In this document: positions 1-9,762 of the stretch, in pieces
Position numbering within the stretch: position 1 is the stretch's first letter
How the letters are laid out: each line of letters starts with the position of its first letter
Origin: Acidobacteriota bacterium
GTDB taxonomy: Bacteria > Acidobacteriota > Terriglobia > Acidiferrales > UBA7541
Length of the DNA: 64,000 bases
Assembly (NCBI GenBank): GCA_013289835.1
Contig: JABCZG010000014.1
Coordinates: 1 to 64,000 of the forward strand
Direction of reading: 5' to 3'
Translations under genes and position numbers: made by a program
Notes under the pieces: generated by a model
The model's database searches: none
What the model was told of the DNA's origin: nothing
What the model saw: only the letters and a program-made list of their open reading frames with translations

Positions 1-42
1 TTCCTTATGCACATCCATGCCGATATACTTTTTGCTATCCAT
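1..42 (-). mobile_element. IS110-family transposase, N-terminal tip (partial, runs off left edge)
   Basis: Reading the minus strand from an ATG at 42 gives MDSKKYIGMDVHKE, the start typical of IS110/IS1111 (DEDD, RuvC-like) transposases; the Asp of the GMDVHKE motif is the first residue of the DEDD catalytic set. A Shine-Dalgarno-like AAGGA lies about 9 nt upstream on the minus strand. Only 14 codons are in the window; the rest of the element lies to the left. Seen: start, SD and motif. Known: this family has its recombinase near one end and a non-coding end next to it. Inferred: one end of the insertion sequence lies between 43 and the multicopper oxidase gene at 612. Confidence 0.7.
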
Positions 43-611
43 TGAGGGCGTTCCTTTCTGTAGGGGGTTCGAGCCGAACACTCAAAACCCTACTCCAAAA
101 GGGGCGCCCTTTTATATTGCGTCGTGCCGGCTCAACCGGTCTATGCAACATCATCCAACGCGTTGATTCGACAACGCTTCCCCAGCAAGAGTGATCTGTT
201 TGGCTGTCCTCCCCTAAAACCTAGCCAGGGTAGTATTTCGGCTGATCTAACCCTAGAGAGCGATTTAGCCTTTGTTTTCAATGCAAGCCGGGTGCGACTT
301 GAGTGTTGCGTCGACCTATTGAGACCACCCGCCTAACCGGACATTGAGAATCGCCGGATCGGCGCTTGTCCTGTAAGGGCCACGTTAATCAGGGCTTGAG
401 CAAATTGTTGCGGTGGGCAAGAATCAGTTAGCTCTTGCAACTCACGCGGAAGAGAAAACAGGCCAGTTCTCACGCCTCGTCTTTGTGTGTTGGTGGCGGT
501 TTCCCAACCGTTCGACCAAACGCTGCAGGGGGAAGAAATAGCAAGACGACCCGGGGATTTTCATAAGGGCAGTGCTCTTTGGGCTGGCATTGCGGGCGAG
601 ACGAGGATCCG
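43..611. other. Intergenic region: probable IS110 non-coding end plus promoter region of the multicopper oxidase
   Basis: No convincing gene is present; short ORFs here have no recognisable motifs. Hairpins visible: AAAAGGG-GCG-CCCTTTT at 97-113, and AGGGTAG (227-233) with CTAACCCT (247-254), one bulged base. In IS110-group elements the non-coding end beside the transposase start encodes the bridge RNA, so the first 200-300 nt are a candidate for it. The exact element end and any core dinucleotide cannot be fixed from one copy. The part near 550-611 must hold the promoter and leader of the downstream gene. Confidence 0.4.
97..113. terminator. Small hairpin, possible terminator or part of an IS110 bridge RNA
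   Basis: Stem AAAAGGG/CCCTTTT with a GCG loop, followed on the plus strand by TATATT. Short stem, so termination activity is uncertain; it may equally be a structural element of the IS110 non-coding end. Confidence 0.3.
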
Positions 612-2096
612 ATGAACCGAAGGGATTTTGTACGGCTTGGATGGGCCACGGTGATCGGGGTGGGGGCAGGAAAGCTACGGCCCGCATGCGCGGAGTCGCT
701 AGCGCTCCGGCACGTTCCGGCGCCGCCACAGCATCCGCAGATGGCGAAGCCGGATCCGAAGGCCACCGGACGCGGGGCGGATTTCACCCTGCGCATCGCA
801 CCCACGATCGTTGAGCTGGCGCCGCAGGTGGTCATCAGCACGACCGGGTACAACAACAAGGTTCCCGGTCCGCTCCTGCGGGTGCGCGAGGGCCAGCCGG
901 TCAGCGTCGAGGTTGTGAATGAGACAGACGTTCCCGAGTACGTGCATTGGCATGGGCTATTGATTCCGCCGGAAGTGGATGGGGCGGAGGAAGAAGGCAC
1001 GCCCGCGGTCCCGCCCCACGGCCGGAGGCGGTATGAATTCGTGGCCAAGCCGGCGGGCACGCGATGGTACCACTCGCATACCGCAGCCATGCTGGACCTG
1101 CATCGGGGCTCCTACACCGGGCAGTTCGGTTTTTTCATGATCGATGCCGCGAATGCCCCGGGGCTTTACGACCAAGAGGTCTTTCTGGCGCTGCGTGAAT
1201 GGGAGCCTTTTCTGACCACGGCGGACCCGGACCAGGAGGAGCGGGATCCCAACGATCCGATGCCCGAAAAACCTGCCATTCCGGACGCGCGTCCCAACGG
1301 GCTGGAAGTAGGCGCTCCTCTTTACTCGATTAACGACAAAATCCTAGGCGCGGGGGATCCCCTCCGCGTGCGGCCAGGTGAGCGCGTCCTGATGCACCTG
1401 CTCAATGCCAGCGCTTCGCAAATTCATCGAATAGGTCTTTTCGGTCACCATTTTCAGGTGATCGCTCTCGATGGCAATCCCGTGCCCACGCCTCAGCCGG
1501 TCGATGTGATTGAGATCGCCCCAGGCGAGCGCGTGGATGCGATCGTGGAGATGAGCCTGCCGGGCGTTTGGATTTTAGGTGAGATGCGCGATGCCGCCCG
1601 GCAATCCGGAATGGGTATCGTGGTGGAGTACGCCAATCAGGCACAGCCGCGCCCGCAATGGCTTCCGCCTGCGAAGCGGCGTTGGGACTACACCATCTTT
1701 GGCAAGACCGCGCCGCACCCCGCGCCAGACCAGACCATCGACATGGTCTTCGAAAAAGTGCCGGGTGGGCCCCGCGGGATCAATCACTGGCTCATCAACG
1801 GCAAGGAATATCCGCATGAACGGGAATTCATGTTCCGGCAGGGGGGCCGCTACCGGCTGGTGTTTCACAATCGCAGTGACGATTCTCACCCGCTGCACAT
1901 GCACCGGCACCTGTTCGAGATCGTCGAGATCAACGGCAAGCCGAGTGCCGGCATCAAGAAGGATACGGTGATCGTTCCCGCATTTGGACGCGCCACGGTG
2001 GATGTGGTTGCCGACCAGCCGGGCCTGACTCTCTTTCACTGCCATATCCAACAGCACATGGACTTTGGCTTCAGGGCGCTATTTCGCTACGCCTGA
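612..2096 (+). CDS. Tat-exported multicopper oxidase (laccase-like)
   Basis: Predicted 494-aa periplasmic multicopper oxidase oxidising metal ions or phenolic substrates with reduction of O2 to water. The start at 612 is chosen over the in-frame ATG at 579 because it puts a twin-arginine signal (MNRRDFVRLGW) at the N-terminus and has GAGGA a few bases upstream. Copper motifs are complete: HWHGL (about residues 112-116), WYHSHT (152-157), HPLHMHRH (426-433) and HCHIQQH (476-482). The residue five after the last His, the type-1 copper axial position, is Phe487 rather than Met, a feature associated with higher redox potential in laccases. Followed by a metallophosphoesterase 221 nt downstream with its own SD. 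Substrate cannot be assigned from sequence. Confidence 0.9.
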   Translation: MNRRDFVRLGWATVIGVGAGKLRPACAESLALRHVPAPPQHPQMAKPDPKATGRGADFTLRIAPTIVELAPQVVISTTGYNNKVPGPLLRVREGQPVSVEVVNETDVPEYVHWHGLLIPPEVDGAEEEGTPAVPPHGRRRYEFVAKPAGTRWYHSHTAAMLDLHRGSYTGQFGFFMIDAANAPGLYDQEVFLALREWEPFLTTADPDQEERDPNDPMPEKPAIPDARPNGLEVGAPLYSINDKILGAGDPLRVRPGERVLMHLLNASASQIHRIGLFGHHFQVIALDGNPVPTPQPVDVIEIAPGERVDAIVEMSLPGVWILGEMRDAARQSGMGIVVEYANQAQPRPQWLPPAKRRWDYTIFGKTAPHPAPDQTIDMVFEKVPGGPRGINHWLINGKEYPHEREFMFRQGGRYRLVFHNRSDDSHPLHMHRHLFEIVEINGKPSAGIKKDTVIVPAFGRATVDVVADQPGLTLFHCHIQQHMDFGFRALFRYA

Positions 2097-2317
2097 GCAC
2101 GGCGTCGCGTGCAAAACGGCGATGCGGCGACGGTGAAAATGAACACAGGATTTACCTGCCGCGGGGACGGCAAGCTTTTGCGAAAGCCTGACTGATAATA
2201 TGCAAAGAATTGCAGTCACGAGCTTTTCACAAATTAGTGATACACACGAAATATGGAAGTGATGAAAATCGCCCCTTTGGCAACTGTCCCAACGCAAGTC
2301 CAAACGGGAGGAATGGC

Positions 2318-3643
2318 ATGAAGACGATCGGGAGAAGGTTCCGAGCGGCAGCGCTCATTGGCGCAGCTGCCTTGGCGCTGGCATTCGCAGCTGGGGCACG
2401 GGCACAGAATCGAGACTCCGACCACGAGGGGGATCGACATTCCAAGGACAACACATGGCCTTACGCAAAGACGGGGCGCTCGCCGGTGCTTGCGGTGGTA
2501 GGCGATATCGCATGCCAGCCAGGCGAGGCGGAGCCGACAGGTGAAGCTGGGCATGAACTCTGCATCAACCCCAAGTCCCCATACACCAGCACGTCTCTGT
2601 GGCAGTCCCAGGAGGCCACCGCGAATCAGATTGAGGCCATGAAGCCCGACGCCGTCGCGATCACTGGGGATCTGCAATACCAGGTAGGCCAATATTCAGA
2701 CTTTAAGAACTCGTTCGATTTGACCTATGGCGCTTTCAAATTTCTCCACCGGCCCTCGCCCGGCAACCACGAGTTTTATGACGAGCATAGCGAGACCGGC
2801 GTTGCAGGCTACGGCTACTTCTCCTACTACAACGGCTTCCAGGTCGATACCAACGGGAACCCGATCACGACTACGCTCCAAGACCCGTGCCCACCAGCTT
2901 TGGCGGCGGCGTGCAACTTTCCGGGCCTTACCACTCCCAACCCCCAACCCATACCGCGGGCAGATGGACAGGCGGGGCACTTCGAGGAGCAGAGCGGAGT
3001 CGCAGATGGCTGGTATTCCTACAATCTGGGCACGTGGCACCTTATCTCGCTCAATATAGAGTGCTCGACGCAGCCGGGCGGCTGCTCGAACACAGGCTCC
3101 TGGTTTGGAGCCGAACTCGCATGGCTGAAAAAGGATCTCGAGGAGAATCATTCCGCGTGCACAGCCGCCTACTGGCATCAGCCCACGTTCAGCGCCACTA
3201 ACGGCATCACACCAGAGGGCATTGCCGCTCAGGCCTTTTGGCAACTGCTCTACGAACACAAAGCCGACCTGGTGCTGAACGGACACGACCACCTCTATGC
3301 CCACTATCGCCCCCTTGACCCCTCGGGGAATTACGACCCCAAAAATGGCATCCGTGAATTTATCGTGGGTACCGGCGGCGAGACCCTCGATCCGGTCGTC
3401 ACAACCAACACGACAACCGCCGATCCTACCGGCAACCCGAGCTTCAACGCTTTGAATCTCGAGGCGGGGTCAACTGGGAACTTCTGGGGTGTGATGGCAC
3501 TGACGCTTGATCCGAACGGCTACAAGTGGAATTTCGAGTCGGCACTGCAAGCTCCTGTGGCGCCTGCAGGGACACCGACTACTTTCACCGACAAGGGCGT
3601 CGGCCACTGCCACGGTGGGCCCAATTGGGATGGCGACAAATAG
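2318..3643 (+). CDS. Secreted calcineurin-like metallophosphoesterase
   Basis: Predicted 441-aa exported phosphoesterase of the calcineurin/purple acid phosphatase-like superfamily. The start at 2318 is preferred over the ATG at 2210 because GGAGG sits at 2307-2311 and the protein then begins with a cleavable signal peptide (basic MKTIGRRFR, hydrophobic AALIGAAALALAFA, cleavage near AGARA-Q). Metal-binding motifs appear in order: VGDIA, TGDLQY, PGNHEF, a WHQP segment and GHDHLY, giving the usual Asp, Asp, Asn-His, His and His-x-His ligands. It probably releases phosphate from organic esters outside the cytoplasm. Spacing and a strong SD suggest independent or loosely coupled expression relative to the multicopper oxidase. 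A terminator follows at 3715. Confidence 0.85.
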   Translation: MKTIGRRFRAAALIGAAALALAFAAGARAQNRDSDHEGDRHSKDNTWPYAKTGRSPVLAVVGDIACQPGEAEPTGEAGHELCINPKSPYTSTSLWQSQEATANQIEAMKPDAVAITGDLQYQVGQYSDFKNSFDLTYGAFKFLHRPSPGNHEFYDEHSETGVAGYGYFSYYNGFQVDTNGNPITTTLQDPCPPALAAACNFPGLTTPNPQPIPRADGQAGHFEEQSGVADGWYSYNLGTWHLISLNIECSTQPGGCSNTGSWFGAELAWLKKDLEENHSACTAAYWHQPTFSATNGITPEGIAAQAFWQLLYEHKADLVLNGHDHLYAHYRPLDPSGNYDPKNGIREFIVGTGGETLDPVVTTNTTTADPTGNPSFNALNLEAGSTGNFWGVMALTLDPNGYKWNFESALQAPVAPAGTPTTFTDKGVGHCHGGPNWDGDK

Positions 3644-3714
3644 GGTGGGTAGCAATAACAACCAATAACCAGCTCGGCTTCGCGGCGTTATCAATGACGT
3701 TTCGTTCGGCACGT

Positions 3715-3758
3715 ATCCCCCACCCTTCGCGCCTCGCGAAGGGTGGGGGATTTTCTTT
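3715..3758. terminator. Bidirectional rho-independent terminator
   Basis: Perfect 16-bp stem: ATCCCCCACCCTTCGC at 3715-3730 pairs with GCGAAGGGTGGGGGAT at 3736-3751 around a GCCTC loop, followed by TTTCTTT. It lies between the convergent metallophosphoesterase (ends 3643) and poxB (ends 3841 on the minus strand). Confidence 0.85.
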
Positions 3759-3840
3759 AGCTCGTCTGCAGGCGCTGCTTCCTTGCGGAAGGTTATGCTG
3801 CACCTTGGCTTAGAGCGTTGCTATTGCGCGAGGAATTGCT

Positions 3841-5574
3841 TTAGAACAATGCCCTCAGGTTCGTTTGCGCGAGATCCAGGATTTCATCACCCTTGCCGCT
3901 GAGCATGGCTTTTACGAGATAGATTCCGAAGCCTTTCGCCTGCTCGAAGTCAATGGTAGGCGGAAAAGAAAGCTCGTTTTTGGCAACTTTAACACTGACC
4001 AACGCTGGACCAGGATGGGCAAGCGCAGCGCGGACAGATTCCTCAAGATCTTCCGGGTCATCCACATTGCGGCCGAAGATTCCGGAAGCATCGGCGAGTT
4101 TGGCAAAGTCTGGATTGACGAGGTCGGTGCCGAAGCTGACGATCCCCACCGCCTTCATCTCGAGTTCGACAAAACTGAGTGCGTCGTTCTGGTAGACAAC
4201 GACTTTCACGGGAGCTTTGAGCTGCCGCAAGGAAAGCAATTCGCCCATCAACATGGCAAGCCCTCCGTCGCCTGAAAGAGAGACGACCTGGCGACCCGGG
4301 AAGGTTACCTGCGCTCCGATGGCTTGCGGCAATGCATTGGCCATCGAGCCGTGGTTAAAAGAGCCCAAGAGGCGGCGCTTGCCGTTCATGGTGAGGTATC
4401 TGGCAGCCCACACGGTTGGCGTTCCAACGTCGCAAGTAAAAATCGCGTCCTCGGAAGCAAGGCGGTCGAGCACAGCGGTAACGTGCTGCGGATGAATCCG
4501 TTTTTGGCCGGGTTCGCCGGTTGCCAGTTCGTCCAACCCTTTGCGAGCCTTTTTGTAATGCGCCTGGGCATCGGCGAGATGAGCGCTGTCTGTCTTCTGC
4601 TGGAGCAATGGCAAAAGCGCTCGAAGCGTATCCTGCACTGTTCCCACCAAACCCAGATCGACGGCCGTCCTCCGGCCGATCTGCTCGCCGCGCGAATCAA
4701 CCTGAATTACTTTTGCGTGCGCCGGATAGAACTGCTGATACGGGAAATCGGTGCCAAGCATGAGCAGTTGATCGCAATGTTCCATTGCGTGGTAGCCCGA
4801 GGTAAATCCAAGTAGTCCAGTCATCCCGACGTCATAAGGATTGTCGTATTCGATGAATTCTTTTCCGCGGAGGGCGTGGACAATCGGGGCCTTCAGTTTC
4901 TCCGCGACCTGGAGCAGCTCGGCGTGGGCGCCCGCGCATCCCGCACCGCCGAGGATGGTCACTTTTTTGGACGCGTTTAGCATTTCGGCTGCGCGCGCCA
5001 ACAGGGCGGGATCCGGTATGCTTATCGGCTGCATGGAATCGAGGGTCAGCTTGATGCGGCGAAGTGTCGCTTCCTGGAGGGCCGTATCACCAGCGATTAC
5101 GATCACGCTCACGCCGCGCTTGGCGATTGCAGTCCTGATCGCTATCTCGAGCACCCTGGGCATCTGGCTCGGATGGGAAATGAACTCGCAGTAGTGGCTG
5201 CAATCCTTAAAGATATGGTCGGGTTTGGTCTCCTGAAAATAGTCGCTCCCGAGTTCTTTGCTGGGAATCTGTGCGGCAATCGCCAGCACGGGGACGCGAT
5301 TGCGATGACAATCGTAGAGGCCGTTGATGAGATGCGTATTCCCTGGTCCACAACTGCCGGCGCACACGGCGAGCTTGCCGGTCAAGTGCGCTTCAGCGCC
5401 CGCCGCAAATGCGGCCGCTTCTTCATGGCGCGTATGGATCCAGGCAATCGAAGGGTGTGCTCGAATGGCATCGGTGATTGCGTTTAAGGAGTCGCCCGGG
5501 ACGCCATACACGCGTTTCACGCCAATGGAAGCGAGCGTTTCCACAATGATGTTCGCTATTTTTGTCGTTGGCAT
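3841..5574 (-). CDS. poxB: Pyruvate dehydrogenase (quinone) / pyruvate oxidase PoxB
   Basis: 577-aa ThDP- and FAD-dependent enzyme that decarboxylates pyruvate to acetate and CO2, passing electrons to membrane quinone. It closely follows E. coli PoxB (572 aa) in length and motifs: the catalytic-Glu segment TRHEEAAAFAAGAEA near residue 48-62, CAGSCGPGNTHLINGL and the NRVPVLAIAAQIPS segment, and a ThDP-binding GDGGLAMLMGE followed by a YQND motif. The C-terminus retains the PoxB-type lipid-binding peptide (LSGKGDEILDLAQTNL), supporting a quinone-linked membrane-peripheral enzyme rather than acetolactate synthase. An AGAGAGG Shine-Dalgarno precedes the ATG at 5574. Monocistronic, divergent from the pentose-phosphate operon. 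Confidence 0.92.
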   Translation of the reverse strand: MPTTKIANIIVETLASIGVKRVYGVPGDSLNAITDAIRAHPSIAWIHTRHEEAAAFAAGAEAHLTGKLAVCAGSCGPGNTHLINGLYDCHRNRVPVLAIAAQIPSKELGSDYFQETKPDHIFKDCSHYCEFISHPSQMPRVLEIAIRTAIAKRGVSVIVIAGDTALQEATLRRIKLTLDSMQPISIPDPALLARAAEMLNASKKVTILGGAGCAGAHAELLQVAEKLKAPIVHALRGKEFIEYDNPYDVGMTGLLGFTSGYHAMEHCDQLLMLGTDFPYQQFYPAHAKVIQVDSRGEQIGRRTAVDLGLVGTVQDTLRALLPLLQQKTDSAHLADAQAHYKKARKGLDELATGEPGQKRIHPQHVTAVLDRLASEDAIFTCDVGTPTVWAARYLTMNGKRRLLGSFNHGSMANALPQAIGAQVTFPGRQVVSLSGDGGLAMLMGELLSLRQLKAPVKVVVYQNDALSFVELEMKAVGIVSFGTDLVNPDFAKLADASGIFGRNVDDPEDLEESVRAALAHPGPALVSVKVAKNELSFPPTIDFEQAKGFGIYLVKAMLSGKGDEILDLAQTNLRALF

Positions 5575-5963
5575 GGCAAGCCTCTCTTCGCTGAATATGA
5601 GTGACTACGGGCTTCCGTGGGTGGTCCACACAAACTTCCACCCTATGCTTGCGAGTACTTAAGTCTTCCGATGATCCTCCTCTCCCAGTGGGTGCACGAA
5701 TATTTCCGGTCCAGGACTTATTGACCGTGGTTGCGTTGCGGGTCGAACAGGCGATTTTGGTTTTGCTGCAGTGCGGTGCAGGCCCATGCCGGAAACGGCC
5801 GGGGAATTTCCAATCTCCCCAACGCCAGCCCGCCTGCAGGGTTCATCCTAGTAACCACCCAAGTCCGTTTTAGCGTAAAATCCCTGGACCCGTTCTGTCG
5901 CGCGGGGCATCTAAGATTCGTCCAAGACCTGCGGGTGTCCTCCTGCCCGCCACAGGAGCGAAT
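5575..5963. other. Divergent intergenic region between poxB and tkt
   Basis: 389 nt without a supportable gene. It must hold the promoters of poxB (leftward) and of the pentose-phosphate operon (rightward). The palindrome TTTTA-GCG-TAAAA at 5868-5880 is the only obvious symmetric site and could be an operator or overlap a -10-like TAAAAT; no clear -35/-10 pair could be assigned. Confidence 0.4.
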
Positions 5964-8030
5964 GTGAGCCAGGCGAAAACGCAACTGGACCTCGATCAAC
6001 TAAGCATCAATACCATACGGACGCTGGCAATCGATGCGGTTCAGCAGGCCAATTCCGGGCATCCCGGTGCGCCGATGGGGCTTGCGCCGGTGGTGTATGA
6101 GCTGTGGCAACGGTATTTGCGCTATGACCCGGCGGATCCGACGTGGTTCAACCGCGACCGCTTCGTGCTCTCTGCGGGCCACGCATCGATGCTGCTTTAC
6201 GCCACGCTGCACCTCACAGGGGTTCGTTCCGTCAATGCGAAGGGCGAAGTTACTAACGAACCCGCGGTTTCGATGGAAGAGATCAAGCGCTTCCGGCAAA
6301 TCGGCAGCAAGACGCCTGGGCATCCGGAGTCGCATATCACCACCGGTGTGGAGACGACGACCGGACCGCTTGGACAGGGCGCTGGAAACAGCGTGGGGAT
6401 GGCGATTGCGAGCAAATGGCTGGCGGAAAATTACAACCGGCCCGGATTTGAAATTTTTGATTTCAATGTCTACGCGATTTGTGGAGACGGAGACTTGATG
6501 GAGGGAGTGGCGTCGGAGGTTGCGTCACTCGCGGGCCATCTAAAGCTTTCGAATCTTTGCTGGATTTACGACAACAACCGCGTAACGCTGGATGGTCCTG
6601 CGGAATGGTCGTTCAGCGAAGACGTGATGACGCGTTTTGTGGGCTACGGCTGGAACGTGACGCGCGTGGCGGACGCGAACGACTTGCGAACGCTGGGTCA
6701 TGGCTTCGAGACGTTTTTGAAAACGAAAGACCGGCCGACGCTGGTGGTGGTGGACAGCCACATTGGGTATGGATCGCCGCACAAGCAGGATTCCTACGAA
6801 GCGCACGGCGAGCCGCTGGGCGAGGCGGAAGTCAAGCTGGTGAAACAGAATTATGGCTGGCCGGAAGATGCGAAGTTTCTGGTGCCGGACGGCGTTTACG
6901 ATCAGTTTAAGAATGGCGTAGGCAAGCGCGGCGCGGAAGCACACGCGGCGTGGAGTGCGAAGTTCGAGGAGTACAAGAAACAGTTTCCGCAGCAGGCCGA
7001 TCAACTGAACCGGATGCAGGCCGGACAATTGCCGGACGGCTGGGACAAGGATTTGCCGAGCTTCCCCGCGGACCCCAAGGGCATGGCCACGCGCGAATCT
7101 TCGGGAAAAACGCTGAATGCACTGGCGAAAAATATTCCGTGGCTGATGGGCGGTTCGGCGGACCTGGCGAAATCCAACAAGACAAACCTGACGTTTGAAG
7201 GCGCGGGGGATTTCTATCCGGATCAGTATCGCGGGCGCAATGTGCACTTCGGCGTGCGCGAACACGGCATGGGAGCGATCGTCAACGGCATGACGCTTTC
7301 GAAGCTGCGGGCGTTCAGCGCGACGTTTTTCAACTTCAGCGATTACATGCGCGCCAGCATGCGGCTGGGCGCGCTGATGGAAATTCCGTCGCTTTATATT
7401 TTCACGCACGATTCGATTGGCGTGGGAGAAGACGGGCCGACGCACCAACCGATCGAGCAAGTGGCGTCCTTGCGCGCGATGCCAAATATGCTGGTGCTGC
7501 GGCCGGGCGATGCGAATGAAGTGGTAGAGGTGTACAAGATCGCTTTGCAACATAAGCATGGACCTTCCACGCTGGTGCTGACGCGGCAAGCCATGCCGAC
7601 ATTTGACCGCACGAAATATGCGCCGGCTTCGGGCGTGGCCAAAGGCGGTTACGTGCTGGCTGACGCGGCTGGCGGAAAACCGGATGTGATCCTAATGGGC
7701 AGCGGGAGCGAAGTGTCCCTGTGCATCGAGGCTTACGAAAAACTGAAGGCGGAGGGCATCAAGGCGAGGGTCGTCAGCATGCCCTCGTGGGAAATTTTCG
7801 AGCAACAGGATGCCGCTTACAAAGAAAGCGTTTTCCCTGCAAGCGTGGCGGCGCGCGTTTCAGTGGAGATGGCGACGACATTTGGGTGGGAGCGCTACGT
7901 CGGCCTCAAAGGCAAAATGATCGGGATGCGAACCTTTGGCGCATCGGCGCCGCTCAAGGATCTGCTGAAGAAATTTGGGTTCGAAGTCGAGAAGGTCGTG
8001 GCGGCGGCAAAGGAAGTTCTCGGAAAGTGA
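5964..8030 (+). CDS. tkt: Transketolase
   Basis: 688-aa ThDP-dependent transketolase moving two-carbon units between ketoses and aldoses in the non-oxidative pentose-phosphate pathway. The GTG at 5964 is used because AGGAG lies five bases upstream. Family signatures are present: [10 protein letters not shown] near the N-terminus, the [16 protein letters not shown] segment, the ThDP-binding [12 protein letters not shown], and the C-terminal [18 protein letters not shown] active-site loop. Length matches bacterial transketolases. First gene of an operon with rpiB eight bases downstream, then tal, pgi, gnd, zwf, pgl and fba. Confidence 0.95.
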   Translation: MSQAKTQLDLDQLSINTIRTLAIDAVQQANSGHPGAPMGLAPVVYELWQRYLRYDPADPTWFNRDRFVLSAGHASMLLYATLHLTGVRSVNAKGEVTNEPAVSMEEIKRFRQIGSKTPGHPESHITTGVETTTGPLGQGAGNSVGMAIASKWLAENYNRPGFEIFDFNVYAICGDGDLMEGVASEVASLAGHLKLSNLCWIYDNNRVTLDGPAEWSFSEDVMTRFVGYGWNVTRVADANDLRTLGHGFETFLKTKDRPTLVVVDSHIGYGSPHKQDSYEAHGEPLGEAEVKLVKQNYGWPEDAKFLVPDGVYDQFKNGVGKRGAEAHAAWSAKFEEYKKQFPQQADQLNRMQAGQLPDGWDKDLPSFPADPKGMATRESSGKTLNALAKNIPWLMGGSADLAKSNKTNLTFEGAGDFYPDQYRGRNVHFGVREHGMGAIVNGMTLSKLRAFSATFFNFSDYMRASMRLGALMEIPSLYIFTHDSIGVGEDGPTHQPIEQVASLRAMPNMLVLRPGDANEVVEVYKIALQHKHGPSTLVLTRQAMPTFDRTKYAPASGVAKGGYVLADAAGGKPDVILMGSGSEVSLCIEAYEKLKAEGIKARVVSMPSWEIFEQQDAAYKESVFPASVAARVSVEMATTFGWERYVGLKGKMIGMRTFGASAPLKDLLKKFGFEVEKVVAAAKEVLGK

Positions 8031-8037
8031 GCTGGCA

Positions 8038-8502
8038 ATGAAGATGGTGATTGGCTCGGACCACGCGGGATTTCAATTGAAAGTGGCCATGGGCGATTTG
8101 TTGCGCTCACTGGGGCACGAGGTACTGGATGTCGGCGCGTTCAACGAAAACCCGTCCGACTATCCGGACTTTGCCGAGGCGGTGGGCCGGGCGGTACTCG
8201 ATGGGAAAGCGGAGCGCGGCGTGCTCATCTGCGGCAGTGGCGTAGGCGCAAGCGTGGCGGCCAACAAACTGCCTGGGATTCGCGCGGGGATGTGCCACGA
8301 CACTTATTCTGCGCACCAGGGCGTGGAACACGACAATATCAACGTGCTGGTGCTGGGCTCGCGCGTGATCGGCGAGAAACTGGCGGAAGAGCTGGTGAAA
8401 GCGTTCCTTGGCGCCAAGTTTACGAACGAGGAGCGGCACGTAAGGCGCCTAGGAAAAGTAAGAGCGCTGGAAGCAAAGTTTGGAGCTAGCTTCAAACATT
8501 AA
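8038..8502 (+). CDS. rpiB: Ribose-5-phosphate isomerase B
   Basis: 154-aa RpiB interconverting ribulose-5-phosphate and ribose-5-phosphate. The ATG at 8038 is chosen because the protein then begins [12 protein letters not shown], the normal family start; the longer frame from 7975 only overlaps tkt. Active-site features: GSDHAG for substrate binding, the Cys of [10 protein letters not shown], a conserved [11 protein letters not shown] segment and [14 protein letters not shown]. The C-terminal [12 protein letters not shown] phosphate-binding region is intact. It starts seven bases after the tkt stop, so translational coupling is likely. Confidence 0.94.
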   Translation: MKMVIGSDHAGFQLKVAMGDLLRSLGHEVLDVGAFNENPSDYPDFAEAVGRAVLDGKAERGVLICGSGVGASVAANKLPGIRAGMCHDTYSAHQGVEHDNINVLVLGSRVIGEKLAEELVKAFLGAKFTNEERHVRRLGKVRALEAKFGASFKH

Positions 8503-8595
8503 AAAAATTTAATGAGGTCCATGGCGCAGGCGCTCCAAGCTTCCGCAGGCGTACAATGGAGTTTGGAAGATTTGTCAGTGAGAAGGAGAAATGGC

Positions 8596-9762
8596 ATGAC
8601 CACTACAACGACAGTTCCGAGCGTCGGCGCCGGGCAGGAAACGAATCCGCTGAAGGGGCTGCTGGCCTACGGGCAATCGCCCTGGATGGACTACATCCGA
8701 AGAGACCTGCTGACCAGCGGCGAGTTGAGCCGGTACATTGATAACGACGGCCTCCGCGGGATGACCTCGAATCCCGCCATTTTTGAGAAAGCCATCACCG
8801 GCAGCAAGCTGTACAACGATATCCTCTCCTCGCCCGAGGCGAAGAAGCTCACGGCCAAGGGGCTTTTTGAGAAGATCGCCATCCGTGACGTGCAGGACGC
8901 GTGCGATATTTTCAAACCCGTGTATTCGTCGTCGAAACGGCGCGACGGCTACGTCAGCCTGGAAGTCTCGCCAAACCTCGCGAGCGATACCAAGGCGACC
9001 ATTGAAGAAGCCCGCCGCCTGTGGGGCGCGGTGGCGCGGCCGAATGTGATGATCAAGGTGCCGGGCACTCCGGAAGGGCTGCCGGCGATTCGCCAACTGC
9101 TCGAAGAGGGGATCAATATCAACATCACCCTTCTGTTCGCACAGTCTGCGTATGAAAAAGTGGCGGAGGCATTTCTCGCGGCCCTTGAAGCTCGCGCTGC
9201 AAAGGGACAGGACATCAGCCACATTGCAAGTGTTGCCAGCTTTTTCGTGAGCCGCATTGATTCGCTGGTGGACAGCAAGATCGATGAAAAACTAAAGAAG
9301 GCAAACGCCAGCCAGAAGGCACTGCTGGAGAGCATTCGCGGCAAGGTTGCGATTGCGAATGCGCGACTCACTTACAAGAAGTATCAGGAACTTTTCGGCG
9401 GCCCGCGTTGGAAGGCCCTCGCGGCTAAGGGCGCGCAGACGCAGCGACTGCTGTGGGCCAGCACCAGCACGAAAAATCCCAATTACCGCGATGTGCTGTA
9501 CGTCGAAGAGTTGATCGGCGCGGACACCGTGGACACCATTCCACCGGCGACGTTTGATGCCTTCCGCGATCACGGCAAGTTGCGGCCGAGCCTCACGGAA
9601 GACGTCGAGGGCGCGGGAAAGACCATGGCGGGCCTGGAGAAGGCGGGCATCTCCATGAAGGAAGTGACGGAAAAACTTCTGGAGGACGGAGTCAAGCTGT
9701 TCGCGGACGCGTTCACGACACTGTTGGCAGCGACGGGCAAAAGCGCTGGAGTGCGCGCGTGA
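8596..9762 (+). CDS. tal: Transaldolase
   Basis: 388-aa transaldolase of the longer actinobacterial/cyanobacterial-type family. The ATG at 8596 is preferred over an upstream in-frame ATG at 8512 because GAAGGAG stands at 8583-8589. Motifs: GMTSNPAIFEKAITGS near the N-terminus, LEVSPNLASDT, and the Schiff-base lysine in NVMIKVPGTPEG; a second strand INITLLFAQSAYE is conserved. It transfers dihydroxyacetone units between sedoheptulose-7-phosphate and glyceraldehyde-3-phosphate. Its stop overlaps the GTG of pgi by four bases (GTGA at 9759-9762); in some bacteria the two enzymes are a single fused polypeptide, and here they are separate but coupled. Confidence 0.93.
   Translation: MTTTTTVPSVGAGQETNPLKGLLAYGQSPWMDYIRRDLLTSGELSRYIDNDGLRGMTSNPAIFEKAITGSKLYNDILSSPEAKKLTAKGLFEKIAIRDVQDACDIFKPVYSSSKRRDGYVSLEVSPNLASDTKATIEEARRLWGAVARPNVMIKVPGTPEGLPAIRQLLEEGININITLLFAQSAYEKVAEAFLAALEARAAKGQDISHIASVASFFVSRIDSLVDSKIDEKLKKANASQKALLESIRGKVAIANARLTYKKYQELFGGPRWKALAAKGAQTQRLLWASTSTKNPNYRDVLYVEELIGADTVDTIPPATFDAFRDHGKLRPSLTEDVEGAGKTMAGLEKAGISMKEVTEKLLEDGVKLFADAFTTLLAATGKSAGVRA

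Noticed and set aside
124..336. 70-codon ORF near the left edge
   Set aside because: No SD, no recognisable similarity, lies in the probable IS110 non-coding end.
2141..2193. Hairpins TGCCG/CGGCA and GCTTT/AAAGC after the multicopper oxidase, considered as a terminator
   Set aside because: Short stems with no T-tract following either one.
6540..7589. 349-codon minus-strand ORF inside tkt
   Set aside because: Antisense shadow of a conserved gene; His/Arg-rich composition and no family motif.
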